Below the pieces are notes generated by a model, which was not told where the DNA came from, searched no databases, and saw only the letters and a list, made by a program, of their open reading frames with translations. Below are positions 1-6,863 of a DNA stretch of 6,921 bases, piece after piece. The DNA comes from Bacteroidales bacterium GP4 (GTDB taxonomy: Bacteria > Bacteroidota > Bacteroidia > Bacteroidales > Muribaculaceae), in the NCBI GenBank assembly GCA_001701065.1, contig DAAL01000240.1, forward strand, positions 1,235 through 8,155, in the 5' to 3' direction. A program made the translations under genes and the position numbers. The first letter of the stretch is position 1. Each line of letters starts with the position of its first letter.

Positions 1-1425
1 GCTCAGCAGGAAGCTGAGATGCTGAAACAAAAGAAATTGCTTGAAGCCCGTGAGCTTGAGCTACAGATTAAGGCGGAAGCCGAGAAAGCAGCTAACCAGA
101 AACTTTCTAAAATCCAGCAGACTGAAGCGCGACTTAAGCAAAGAGAGCTTCAGCTTAATCAGCAGCAAGGCGAAATAGCCCGTAAACGTAATGAAGTGGA
201 TGCTTTTAAGTTCAATCTTGACGCTCAGTCGGAAGTGCTTGAATCAAGAAAGATTGAACTTGATAAACTCACCAAGACCGCCCAGGACACTCTTGAACAC
301 ATTTCGGGATTGTCGGCTGAGGAGGCTAAGGAGAAGCTTATCGAGTCGCTTCGCGATGAGGCTAAGACCGCTGCGGCAAGCTACATCAATGACATCATGG
401 ACGAGGCAAAGCTCACTGCGAATAAAGAAGCCAAGCGCATTGTGGTGCAGTCCATCCAGCGTGTGGCTACCGAGACTGCGATTGAAAACTCGGTAACCGT
501 GTTCCACATTGACTCTGACGAAATCAAAGGACGTATAATCGGTCGCGAGGGCCGTAACATCCGTGCCCTTGAAGCCGCTACAGGTATTGAAATCATCGTG
601 GACGATACCCATGAGGCTATCGTGCTTTCAGGCTTTGACCCCGTGCGCCGTGAAATCGCTCGTCTTGCGCTTCATCAGCTTGTGGCTGACGGCCGTATCC
701 ACCCGGCGCGCATCGAGGAGGTCGTGGCTAAGGTGAGAAAACAGATAGAAGAAGAAATAGTTGAAACCGGTAAGCGCACAGCAATCGACTTGGGTATACA
801 CGGACTTCATCCTGACCTTATCCGCATGGTGGGTAAGATGAAATACCGATCAAGCTACGGTCAGAATCTGCTCCAGCATTCGCGCGAGACCGCAAACCTG
901 TGTGCCATCATGGCTGCCGAACTCGGTCTTAATCCCAAGAAGGCGCGCCGTGCCGGATTGCTCCATGACATAGGCAAAGTGCCTGATGAGGAACCGGAAC
1001 TGCCGCACGCACTGTTGGGTATGAAACTCGCCGAGAAGTATAAGGAGAAACCTGAGATATGCAACGCCATAGGCGCACACCATGACGAAATAGAACAGAC
1101 CACGCTGCTTGCTCCTATCGTGCAGGTGTGTGACGCTATATCAGGCGCACGTCCCGGTGCCCGCCGTGAAATCGTGGAAGCTTACATCAAGCGTCTTAAT
1201 GACCTCGAACAGCTTGCTATGTCCTATCCGGGCGTAATCAAGACTTACGCCATCCAGGCAGGTCGTGAGCTTCGCGTGATAGTGGGCGCTGACAAGATTG
1301 ACGATGTGGAAACTGAAAAGCTATCGTCCGAAATCGCTAAACGCATTCAGGACGAGATGACTTATCCCGGACAGGTAAAAATCACTGTGATCCGTGAAAC
1401 CCGTTCGGTAAGCTTCGCCAAGTAA
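1..1425 (+). CDS. rny: Ribonuclease Y, 5'-truncated by the window edge
   Basis: RNase Y is a membrane-anchored endoribonuclease that starts mRNA decay and processing. The reading frame is open from base 1, so the true start lies upstream. The Met at 19 is internal. Counting from that Met, residues 1 to about 155 are a charged coiled coil rich in Lys, Glu and Gln. A KH RNA-binding domain follows with [12 protein letters not shown] at 171-182. The HD phosphohydrolase domain has H287, the HD pair H316-D317 in LLHDIGK, H354/H355 and D372, followed by the family signature RPGARRE (377-383). All expected metal ligands are present. Aligning the HD pair with Bacillus RNase Y (about 520 residues) suggests roughly 45-50 residues are missing, including the transmembrane anchor. 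The gene ends 26 bases before the RicT-like gene, which fits co-transcription. The family assignment is very secure. Confidence 0.97.
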   Translation, partial: AQQEAEMLKQKKLLEARELELQIKAEAEKAANQKLSKIQQTEARLKQRELQLNQQQGEIARKRNEVDAFKFNLDAQSEVLESRKIELDKLTKTAQDTLEHISGLSAEEAKEKLIESLRDEAKTAAASYINDIMDEAKLTANKEAKRIVVQSIQRVATETAIENSVTVFHIDSDEIKGRIIGREGRNIRALEAATGIEIIVDDTHEAIVLSGFDPVRREIARLALHQLVADGRIHPARIEEVVAKVRKQIEEEIVETGKRTAIDLGIHGLHPDLIRMVGKMKYRSSYGQNLLQHSRETANLCAIMAAELGLNPKKARRAGLLHDIGKVPDEEPELPHALLGMKLAEKYKEKPEICNAIGAHHDEIEQTTLLAPIVQVCDAISGARPGARREIVEAYIKRLNDLEQLAMSYPGVIKTYAIQAGRELRVIVGADKIDDVETEKLSSEIAKRIQDEMTYPGQVKITVIRETRSVSFAK

Positions 1426-1451
1426 ATAACTTTCCTCTCTGATTTACAATT

Positions 1452-2804
1452 ATGGCTGAAGATTTGAACAATAAGCCTGAGGAGGAAAGATGTAAGAACT
1501 GCGGTTCGGATTGCGGAAACTGTAAAAAAGGGTGTCCGCGCGGAAAACTGCATTGTTACGACTGGTTGAGTGACATTCCGGGCGGTAAAGCTGACTTCGA
1601 CATAGTGGAAGTCCAGTTTAAGAACACCCGAAAAGGTTTTTACCGCAACACCGGCAACATTCCCCTCGTTCAAGGCGATTTAGTGGCTGTGGAGGCATCT
1701 CCGGGTCATGACATAGGCGAAGTGACCCTGACAGGGAAGCTTGTGGCTTTACAGATGAAGAAAGCCAATGTGAAGCCTGATACCGAGATTCGCAGGATTT
1801 TCCGTAAGGCACGTGGCGCTGACCTTGAGAAATACGAGGAAGCCAAGAGCCGCGAAAATGACACGATGATAAAAGCCCGTAAAATAGCCGAGGGACTGAA
1901 TCTCAACATGAAAATAGGCGATGTTGAATACCAGGGCGACGGGAATAAAGCTATTTTCTATTATATAGCTGATGAACGTGTGGATTTCCGTCAGCTTATC
2001 AAGGTGCTTGCCGAGACATTCAAGGTGCGCATCGAGATGAAGCAGATAGGCGCGCGTCAGGAAGCCGGACGAATAGGGGGAATAGGCCCTTGCGGCAGAC
2101 TGCTGTGTTGCGCAAGCTGGATGACCAACTTTGTGTCAGTGGCTACAAGCGCAGCGCGCTATCAGGACATATCCCTTAACCCTCAGAAGCTTGCGGGTCA
2201 ATGCGCCAAGCTTAAGTGCTGCCTTAACTTCGAGGTGGATGCTTATGTGGAAAGCGTCAAGAGGATGCCGCCGCGCGATATTCCTCTGGAAACCGTCGAC
2301 AGCACCTATTACCACTTTAAGACTGACATATTCAAGCGTGAAATAACTTATTCCACTGACAAGTCAGTGCCGGCTAACCTTGTGACTATTTCGGCTGACC
2401 GCGCATTTGAGATTATTGCTCTCAACAAGAATGGCGAGAAAGTGGAAAAACTTGCATCGGAGGGCAACTCGGCAACGCATGAAGCGAGAGAGTATGTGGA
2501 CTTGGTAGGACAGGACAGCCTGACCCGTTTCGACAAGGCTAAGAAGAAAAAGAAGAAAGGTGCCCAAGGCAATAAACAGGGAAAGGGCAACGGCGACGGA
2601 CAGCCGCGTCAACGTAATAACAACGGAAACGGCGGTCAGCGTAACCCCAACACCTCTAACCGTCCCAACAATGGAAACAATCAAGGCGGCGACGGTAACC
2701 GCCGGAACAATAAACCCCATAACAACAAGCGACGGGATAACCGGCGCAATAATCAGGAAAATGGCGGTGAGCCATCCGCTGCACCCAAACCAAGCGATGG
2801 ATAG
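1452..2804 (+). CDS. ricT: RicT/YaaT-like PSP1-domain protein with Cys-rich N-terminus and disordered basic tail
   Basis: This 450-residue protein belongs to the PSP1/RicT family. In Bacillus, RicT forms the Fe-S-containing Y-complex with RicA and RicF and directs RNase Y to mRNA targets. The core (about 48-310) has the family cysteine motifs GPCGRLLCCASW (212-223) and GQCAKLKCC (249-257), six Cys in all. Before the core lies an extra cluster with C14, C17, C21, C24, C28 and C35. After it comes a run of six Lys (364-369) and then 81 residues (370-450) with no aliphatic, aromatic or Met residue, including 22 Asn and 10 Arg. The ATG at 1452 has no Shine-Dalgarno sequence, as is usual in Bacteroidota. 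The end overlaps gldH by 8 bases. The family is clear. A role with RNase Y here is inferred from the neighbouring rny and from Bacillus. The symbol is by homology. Confidence 0.9.
   Translation: MAEDLNNKPEEERCKNCGSDCGNCKKGCPRGKLHCYDWLSDIPGGKADFDIVEVQFKNTRKGFYRNTGNIPLVQGDLVAVEASPGHDIGEVTLTGKLVALQMKKANVKPDTEIRRIFRKARGADLEKYEEAKSRENDTMIKARKIAEGLNLNMKIGDVEYQGDGNKAIFYYIADERVDFRQLIKVLAETFKVRIEMKQIGARQEAGRIGGIGPCGRLLCCASWMTNFVSVATSAARYQDISLNPQKLAGQCAKLKCCLNFEVDAYVESVKRMPPRDIPLETVDSTYYHFKTDIFKREITYSTDKSVPANLVTISADRAFEIIALNKNGEKVEKLASEGNSATHEAREYVDLVGQDSLTRFDKAKKKKKKGAQGNKQGKGNGDGQPRQRNNNGNGGQRNPNTSNRPNNGNNQGGDGNRRNNKPHNNKRRDNRRNNQENGGEPSAAPKPSDG
2541..2558 (+). repeat. A-rich tract coding six lysines in ricT
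   Basis: Six consecutive Lys codons (AAG AAG AAA AAG AAG AAA) mark the border between the folded part of the RicT-like protein and its disordered tail. The tract contains G AAA AAG in the reading frame, a weaker relative of the dnaX-type slippery heptamer A AAA AAG. A -1 shift here would reach TAA at 2573-2575 after five codons. Whether any slippage occurs cannot be told from the sequence. Confidence 0.5.
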
Positions 2805-3258
2805 ACTTAGAAATTTCATATTGGCATTGATCACAGGAAGCTTTTTAGCTTCCTGTGTCACATCACCTAATGACTATAGTTCATTTGTCGATATGCCTAA
2901 GTCGGGATGGGAATATGTCGACACTGTTTTTTTCCTGCCTCAGGCAGCCGACAGTGTCTATTACGGAGCTTTGAGCGTGGCAGTACGCCACAACAACAAT
3001 TATCCCTACAGCAACTTGTGGCTTGAGGTGACTCATCTCACTCCGGGTGAGGTGTTCCGTGACACTGTGGACCTTAATCTTGCCAATGTGTACGGCAGAT
3101 GGGAGGGGCGCGGTTTCGGTCCGCTGTATCAGCTTTCCGATACCATTGTCCATAACCGGCGTTTCGTGAAGGGCGACACAATCATGGTAAGGCATATCAT
3201 GCGTGTGGACACTCTTCCTGATGTCGAACAAATAGGAATATCGATTGTTTCTCCATAA
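2797..3258 (+). CDS. gldH: GldH-family lipoprotein
   Basis: This 153-residue lipoprotein belongs to the GldH family, first described in gliding motility of Flavobacterium but also present in non-gliding Bacteroidota, where its role is unclear. A short basic N-terminus (MDRLRN) and a hydrophobic stretch lead to the lipobox LASC, with the lipidated Cys at residue 20. Family-like stretches follow: VAVRHNNNYPYSNLWLEV (61-78), GRWEGRGFG (100-108) and HIMRVD near 133-138. The frame is open for a further 237 bases upstream to an ATG at 2560, but that part is the out-of-frame ricT tail. The ATG at 2797 is chosen because it gives a proper lipoprotein signal. It overlaps the ricT stop (ATGGATAG), which suggests translational coupling. 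The protein is probably anchored in the outer membrane facing the periplasm. A perfect hairpin lies within the signal-peptide codons. Confidence 0.9.
   Translation: MDRLRNFILALITGSFLASCVTSPNDYSSFVDMPKSGWEYVDTVFFLPQAADSVYYGALSVAVRHNNNYPYSNLWLEVTHLTPGEVFRDTVDLNLANVYGRWEGRGFGPLYQLSDTIVHNRRFVKGDTIMVRHIMRVDTLPDVEQIGISIVSP
2832..2857 (+). other. Perfect 11-bp inverted repeat with TTTT loop within gldH
   Basis: The left arm CACAGGAAGCT (2832-2842) is the exact reverse complement of AGCTTCCTGTG (2847-2857), separated by TTTT. The structure begins 35 bases after the gldH ATG and covers codons 12-20 up to the lipobox Cys. No T-run follows, so it is not a typical intrinsic terminator. It could slow ribosomes during signal-peptide synthesis, act as an RNA-processing or stability element between ricT and gldH, or be chance. 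The inverted repeat is certain; a function is not. Confidence 0.6.
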
Positions 3259-3281
3259 TAATCCACTAAAAATCATACATT

Positions 3282-4466
3282 ATGAATCTATATGCGCTTA
3301 CTCCGAAAACTGAGATAGACCTCCGGCTTCAACGCCTGCGCAGCCTGATGGCTGAAGAAAACATGGAGGCAATGCTGATATCAAGTAACGCTAATATATA
3401 CTATGCGTCAGGGCGAGTCCTCAACGGGTATGTGTATGTGCCGTTGGAGGGAGAGACTCTGTACTTTGTGCGCCGTCCTGTAGGAATCGAGGAAGATAAT
3501 GTGGTATATATCCACAAACCGGAACTTATTCCTTCGCTTTTGGAGGAACGTGGCGTAAAACTTCCGTCCAATATAGGAATTGAACTTGCCGTGACCGATT
3601 ATATGACGGTGATGAGACTTGCCAAAGTATTCTCCCGGGCTGAGATGAAGAATGCTTCGGCGGTGCTTCGCAAGGCGCGTGCGGTCAAAACTCCGTTTGA
3701 GATTGACATGCTCAAGCGTTCCGGTATAAAGCATGAGGAAGTGTACCGCCGAATCCCTCAGCTTTACGAAGAGGGAATGAGCGATATCGAACTCCAGATA
3801 GAGATAGAACGTGAATCACGCCTTGAAGGCTGCCTCGGTCAATTCCGCATAGCGGGGGAGTCCATGGAGATATTTATGTCCAACGTGCTTTCCGGTGACA
3901 ATGCCGATTCGCCCACGCCTTATGATTTCGCTATGGGAGGCGCAGGGCTTGACCCGTCGTTGCCTGTGGGTGCCGACGGCACTATTATTAAGCCCGGAAT
4001 GACGGTTATGGTCGACTCCAACGGTAATTTTACGGGTTATATGACTGACATGACACGTGTGTTTAAGCTCGAAAATGTCGAGGACCTTGCATTAAAGGCT
4101 CATCAATGCTCCATCGACATATGCCGTGAACTTAGTGCCATGGCATTGCCGGGTGTGGTGGCTTCGGAACTTTACAATCGAGCCATGGCTATGGTGAAGG
4201 AGCGCGGACTTGAAGCCTACTTCATGGGATATTCCCAAAAAGCAGGATTCATAGGTCACGGTGTGGGCATAGAGATAAACGACCTTCCGGTCATTGCGCC
4301 TAAGAGCCGTGATGTCCTTGAAGAGAACAATGTGATAGCTCTTGAACCTAAATTTGTGATTCCCCATGTGGGCGCGGTGGGTATTGAGAATACTTATATA
4401 GTTCGTAAGGACGGCTTGGAACGTATCACCAATGCCCCCGAAGAAATAGTAGATTTAACCAAATAG
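3282..4466 (+). CDS. M24-family metallopeptidase (Xaa-Pro aminopeptidase/prolidase type)
   Basis: This 394-residue protein has the two-domain layout of aminopeptidase P and prolidase: a creatinase-type N-domain (about 13-135) and a pita-bread catalytic domain (about 145-380). The five dinuclear metal ligands are all present: D245 (MVDSNG), D256 (TDMTR), H326 (GHGVG), E355 (ALEPK) and E369 (GIEN). It should therefore be an active cytoplasmic peptidase, probably cleaving peptides that contain proline; no signal peptide is seen. Where many family members have a second His shortly after GHG-G (as in VHE or VHD), this protein has EINDLPV, with N333 at that place. Substrate specificity is therefore uncertain and neither pepP nor pepQ is assigned. 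The ATG at 3282 follows gldH after 23 AT-rich bases without a Shine-Dalgarno sequence. The next gene starts 18 bases after the stop. Confidence 0.92.
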   Translation: MNLYALTPKTEIDLRLQRLRSLMAEENMEAMLISSNANIYYASGRVLNGYVYVPLEGETLYFVRRPVGIEEDNVVYIHKPELIPSLLEERGVKLPSNIGIELAVTDYMTVMRLAKVFSRAEMKNASAVLRKARAVKTPFEIDMLKRSGIKHEEVYRRIPQLYEEGMSDIELQIEIERESRLEGCLGQFRIAGESMEIFMSNVLSGDNADSPTPYDFAMGGAGLDPSLPVGADGTIIKPGMTVMVDSNGNFTGYMTDMTRVFKLENVEDLALKAHQCSIDICRELSAMALPGVVASELYNRAMAMVKERGLEAYFMGYSQKAGFIGHGVGIEINDLPVIAPKSRDVLEENNVIALEPKFVIPHVGAVGIENTYIVRKDGLERITNAPEEIVDLTK

Positions 4467-4484
4467 TTACATAGTTAGAGGAAT

Positions 4485-5945
4485 ATGAATCTTGCCGATA
4501 GGCTGAACCAACCAATCTTTCACACTGTAGGCAAAATTGCTGATGAGCTTGACCGCCCGTGCTATGTAGTGGGCGGCTATGTGCGCGACCTGTTTCTACA
4601 CCGGCATTCCAAGGATGTGGATTTTGTCACGGTAGGAAGCGGGATAGAGGTGGCTTCCGCTGTCGCAGCGCGTCTCGGCAAGGGGATGCATTGCAATGTG
4701 TTTAAGAATTTCGGTACCGCTCAGGTTAAGAACCGTGACATGGAACTGGAGTTTGTGGGGGCGCGGCGTGAATCTTACCAGCGTGACAGTCGCAAGCCCA
4801 TAGTGGAGGACGGCACTCTTGACGATGATTTGGCGCGCCGTGATTTCACCATCAATGCCATGGCTATAAGCGTCAATGAAGCTACATTCGGAGAACTTGT
4901 GGATCCTTACGACGGAATTGCCGACCTTGACCGCCAGATAATACGCACGCCTCTTGACCCTGACATAACTTTCAGTGACGATCCGCTGCGCATGATGCGT
5001 GCAGTGAGATTTGCTACGCAGCTTGGGTTCACTATCCACGATGAGACATTCGACGCGATAACACGAAATGCCGCGCGCATCGAGATAATATCGAGAGAGC
5101 GCATAGCCGATGAGCTTATGAAGATTATGGCGTCGCCGGTGCCTTCGATTGGGTGGATTTTGTTGCGCAACTGCGGATTGTTGCCCTATATATTTCCTGA
5201 ACTCGCTGCCCTTGAAGGGGTGGAGAATGTTAACGGACGAGGACATAAGGATAATTTTTACCACACTCTTCAGGTGCTTGACAATGTGGCGAAGAAGAGT
5301 GGCAATGTGTGGCTGCGGTGGGGTGCTTTGATGCATGATATAGCCAAGCCGGTCACTAAAAGATGGGATTCAAAGCTCGGCTGGACTTTCCATAACCATA
5401 ATTTTATCGGGGGAAAGATGGTGCCGGGAATATTCCGCAATCTTAAGTTGCCGCTTAACGACAAGATGAAGTATGTGCAGAAACTCGTGGAGCTTCACAT
5501 GCGTCCTATCGCTCTTGTGGAGGATGTGGTTACTGATTCGGCTGTACGGCGGTTGCTGTTTGACGCGGGTAATGACATTGAGGACCTCATGACCTTGTGC
5601 GAAGCTGACATTACATCCAAGAATCAGGAAAAAGTGAAGCGTTTTCTTGAAAACTTTGCGCTTGTGCGCCGTAAGATGTCGGAACTGGAAGAACGTGACC
5701 GCATCCGTAATTATCAGCCGCCGGTGAGCGGAGAAGAGATTATGGCTACTTTTGGTCTTGCTCCCTCACGGGAAGTTGGCACGATAAAGTCGGCTATCAA
5801 GGATGCGATTCTTGACGGCGTGATAGGCAACAATTATGAGGAAGCGCATGAACTGATGCTTAAGTTGGGGGCTGAGTTGGGGCTTGTCCCTGTGGGGTGT
5901 GTTGATTCATCGGCATCCTCGCAAGAAAATCCCGAACAGATGTGA
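4485..5945 (+). CDS. cca: CCA-adding tRNA nucleotidyltransferase with HD domain
   Basis: This class II nucleotidyltransferase of 486 residues most likely adds or repairs the 3'-CCA end of tRNAs. The head domain shows GGYVRD (30-35) and the catalytic carboxylates D44 and D46 in KDVDFV. It also has RRDFTINAMA (118-127) and the nucleotide-recognition motif DDPLR (165-169) leading into MMRAVRF. The first residue of that last motif is Asp where many relatives have Glu, while the base-contacting Asp and Arg are kept. A C-terminal HD domain has H260, H284-D285 (MHDIAKP), H303/H305 and D351, so an added phosphohydrolase activity is plausible. A poly(A) polymerase from the same superfamily is the main alternative, but the motifs and absence of a basic tail favour CCA addition. 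AGAGGA lies only 3 bases before the ATG, too close for a normal ribosome-binding site. queD and queE follow. Confidence 0.9.
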   Translation: MNLADRLNQPIFHTVGKIADELDRPCYVVGGYVRDLFLHRHSKDVDFVTVGSGIEVASAVAARLGKGMHCNVFKNFGTAQVKNRDMELEFVGARRESYQRDSRKPIVEDGTLDDDLARRDFTINAMAISVNEATFGELVDPYDGIADLDRQIIRTPLDPDITFSDDPLRMMRAVRFATQLGFTIHDETFDAITRNAARIEIISRERIADELMKIMASPVPSIGWILLRNCGLLPYIFPELAALEGVENVNGRGHKDNFYHTLQVLDNVAKKSGNVWLRWGALMHDIAKPVTKRWDSKLGWTFHNHNFIGGKMVPGIFRNLKLPLNDKMKYVQKLVELHMRPIALVEDVVTDSAVRRLLFDAGNDIEDLMTLCEADITSKNQEKVKRFLENFALVRRKMSELEERDRIRNYQPPVSGEEIMATFGLAPSREVGTIKSAIKDAILDGVIGNNYEEAHELMLKLGAELGLVPVGCVDSSASSQENPEQM

Positions 5946-5962
5946 AATTTAACTATTTAATC

Positions 5963-5978
5963 ATATACCGGTGTATAT
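5963..5978 (+). other. Inverted repeat around the queD GTG start
   Basis: ATATAC (5963-5968) and GTATAT (5973-5978) are exact reverse complements separated by CGGT. The GTG start codon (5971-5973) begins in the loop and ends on the first base of the right arm. The stem is AT-rich and short, so it would be weak as RNA. It might modulate initiation or bind a protein as DNA, but it may equally be chance. Confidence 0.35.
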
Positions 5979-6303
5979 TATAACAAAACGTTTTGAGATA
6001 GCAGGCTGCCACCGTCTTGACCTTTCTTATGAGAGCAAATGTTCGCGTCTTCACGGTCATAACTGGGTAATAACAGTGCATTGCCGAAGCAAGGAACTGA
6101 ATCAGGATGGAATGGTGGTGGATTTCTCCCACATTAAGGAGGATATAAAGAATTATCTTGACCATGGCAATTTCAATGAACTGCTTCCGTTCAATCCTAC
6201 CGCCGAGAATATTGCACGTTGGATTTGTGAGCGTGTGCCGTGCTGTTTTAGGGTGGATGTGCAGGAAAGCGAAGGGAATGTAGCCACTTATATCGACGAT
6301 TAA
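5971..6303 (+). CDS. queD: 6-carboxy-5,6,7,8-tetrahydropterin synthase (queuosine pathway)
   Basis: QueD turns 7,8-dihydroneopterin triphosphate into 6-carboxytetrahydropterin, the precursor of the 7-deazaguanine base of queuosine. The zinc ligands H14, H28 and H30 are present, the last two in CSRLHGH. The catalytic Cys24 lies in the same motif. D64-H65 (LDHGNFN), E79 (PTAEN) and E99 (QESE) match the other active-site residues. At 110 residues it is a compact form, somewhat shorter than the E. coli enzyme (about 120). The start is GTG at 5971. An in-frame stop at 5950-5952 rules out any ATG between it and the GTG, and the product MYIITKRFEIAGCHRL matches a normal QueD N-terminus. The gap to cca is 25 bases and to queE 2 bases, so queD and queE are surely co-transcribed. 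No preQ1 riboswitch fits in the upstream gap. Confidence 0.95.
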   Translation: MYIITKRFEIAGCHRLDLSYESKCSRLHGHNWVITVHCRSKELNQDGMVVDFSHIKEDIKNYLDHGNFNELLPFNPTAENIARWICERVPCCFRVDVQESEGNVATYIDD

Positions 6304-6305
6304 TC

Positions 6306-6863
6306 ATGGCTGAGCAGTACAAGGTCAACGAGATATTCTATTCGCTTCAAGGCGAAGGTTTTTATACGGGAACTCCGGCTGTGTTTCTGCGTTTCAGCGG
6401 CTGCAATCTCCGGTGCGGATTCTGTGACACGCACCACGAGGAATACGTTGAATACACTCTGCGTGACATCATCGGGAAAGTAAGCGAGTATCCGTCGCGG
6501 CACATTGTGATCACCGGCGGAGAGCCATCGTTGCAGATGGACGATGCGCTGGTGGATGCGTTACATCTTGCCGGATTCTATATTCAGGTGGAGACCAACG
6601 GCACTCACACGCTTCCTGAGGATGTGGATTGGGTTACTTGTTCGCCTAAAGGCAGTGCCCGCGTGAAGTTGTCGCGCATTGACGAGCTTAAAATTGTGTA
6701 TTTGGGTCAGGATGTCGAATCAATTGCGTCAGCCCATGAGGCGCAGCACTATTTCCTGCAGCCGTGCAGCGGCGAAAACACCGCCGCAGTTATCGCCTAC
6801 ATCCTCGACCATCCCCACTGGCGGCTCTCCCTCCAAACCCACAAACTCCTCAACATCCAATAA
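6306..6863 (+). CDS. queE: 7-carboxy-7-deazaguanine synthase, radical SAM enzyme
   Basis: QueE is the radical SAM enzyme that rearranges 6-carboxytetrahydropterin, the QueD product, into 7-carboxy-7-deazaguanine, the next step toward preQ0 and queuosine in tRNA. The sequence shows the N-terminal EIFYSLQGEG (9-18) and the cluster-binding CNLRCGFC (C33, C37, C40) followed by D41-T42 near the Mg site. The SAM-binding GGEP is at 71-74, with ETNG at 96-99. CSPKG (112-116) and the typical C-terminal end LSLQTHKLLNIQ are also present, so the gene is complete. At 185 residues it is a short form compared with about 223 in E. coli. It starts 2 bases after the queD stop. The last 80 or so bases change composition to strongly C-rich and G-poor with mostly C-ending codons, unlike the earlier part of the gene. 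Confidence 0.96.
   Translation: MAEQYKVNEIFYSLQGEGFYTGTPAVFLRFSGCNLRCGFCDTHHEEYVEYTLRDIIGKVSEYPSRHIVITGGEPSLQMDDALVDALHLAGFYIQVETNGTHTLPEDVDWVTCSPKGSARVKLSRIDELKIVYLGQDVESIASAHEAQHYFLQPCSGENTAAVIAYILDHPHWRLSLQTHKLLNIQ

Noticed and set aside
2354..2369. Perfect short inverted repeat CACTGAC-AA-GTCAGTG in ricT
   Set aside because: It has a 7-bp arm with a 2-base gap inside conserved coding sequence, with no T-run or link to a gene border. One such repeat is expected by chance in a window of this size.
2560..2796. Upstream extension of the gldH frame, or a ricT-gldH fusion by +1 frameshift
   Set aside because: The frame is open for 237 bases, but its product there is low-complexity Thr-rich sequence from reading the ricT tail out of frame. 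The ATG at 2797 gives a clear lipoprotein signal, and no +1 shift motif was seen.
2364..2861. A 165-codon minus-strand frame coding a very hydrophobic, membrane-like protein
   Set aside because: It is antisense to the ricT tail. Reverse complements of Asn codons (AAC, AAT) read as Val and Ile, so an Asn-rich tail automatically gives a hydrophobic shadow. It has no plausible start context and no family resemblance.
4477..4482. AGAGGA as a Shine-Dalgarno site for cca
   Set aside because: The core ends only 3 bases before the ATG, too near for anti-SD pairing, and the other genes in the window have no such site.
4596..5336. Long minus-strand frame of 246 codons opposite cca
   Set aside because: The + strand frame has every catalytic motif of a CCA-adding enzyme. 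The opposite frame is rich in His, Arg and Ser without any recognisable domain and is a codon-bias shadow.
5747..5754. TACTTTTG, a match to the Bacteroides -7 promoter consensus upstream of queD
   Set aside because: It lies inside cca coding sequence, 217 bases before queD, with no TTTG -33 element at the right spacing. The short 25-base gap points to read-through from cca.
5946..5970. preQ1 riboswitch before queD
   Set aside because: The gap is only 25 bases of AT-rich sequence without the C-rich stem-loop and A-rich tail of the class I aptamer. The upstream bases are the conserved end of cca.
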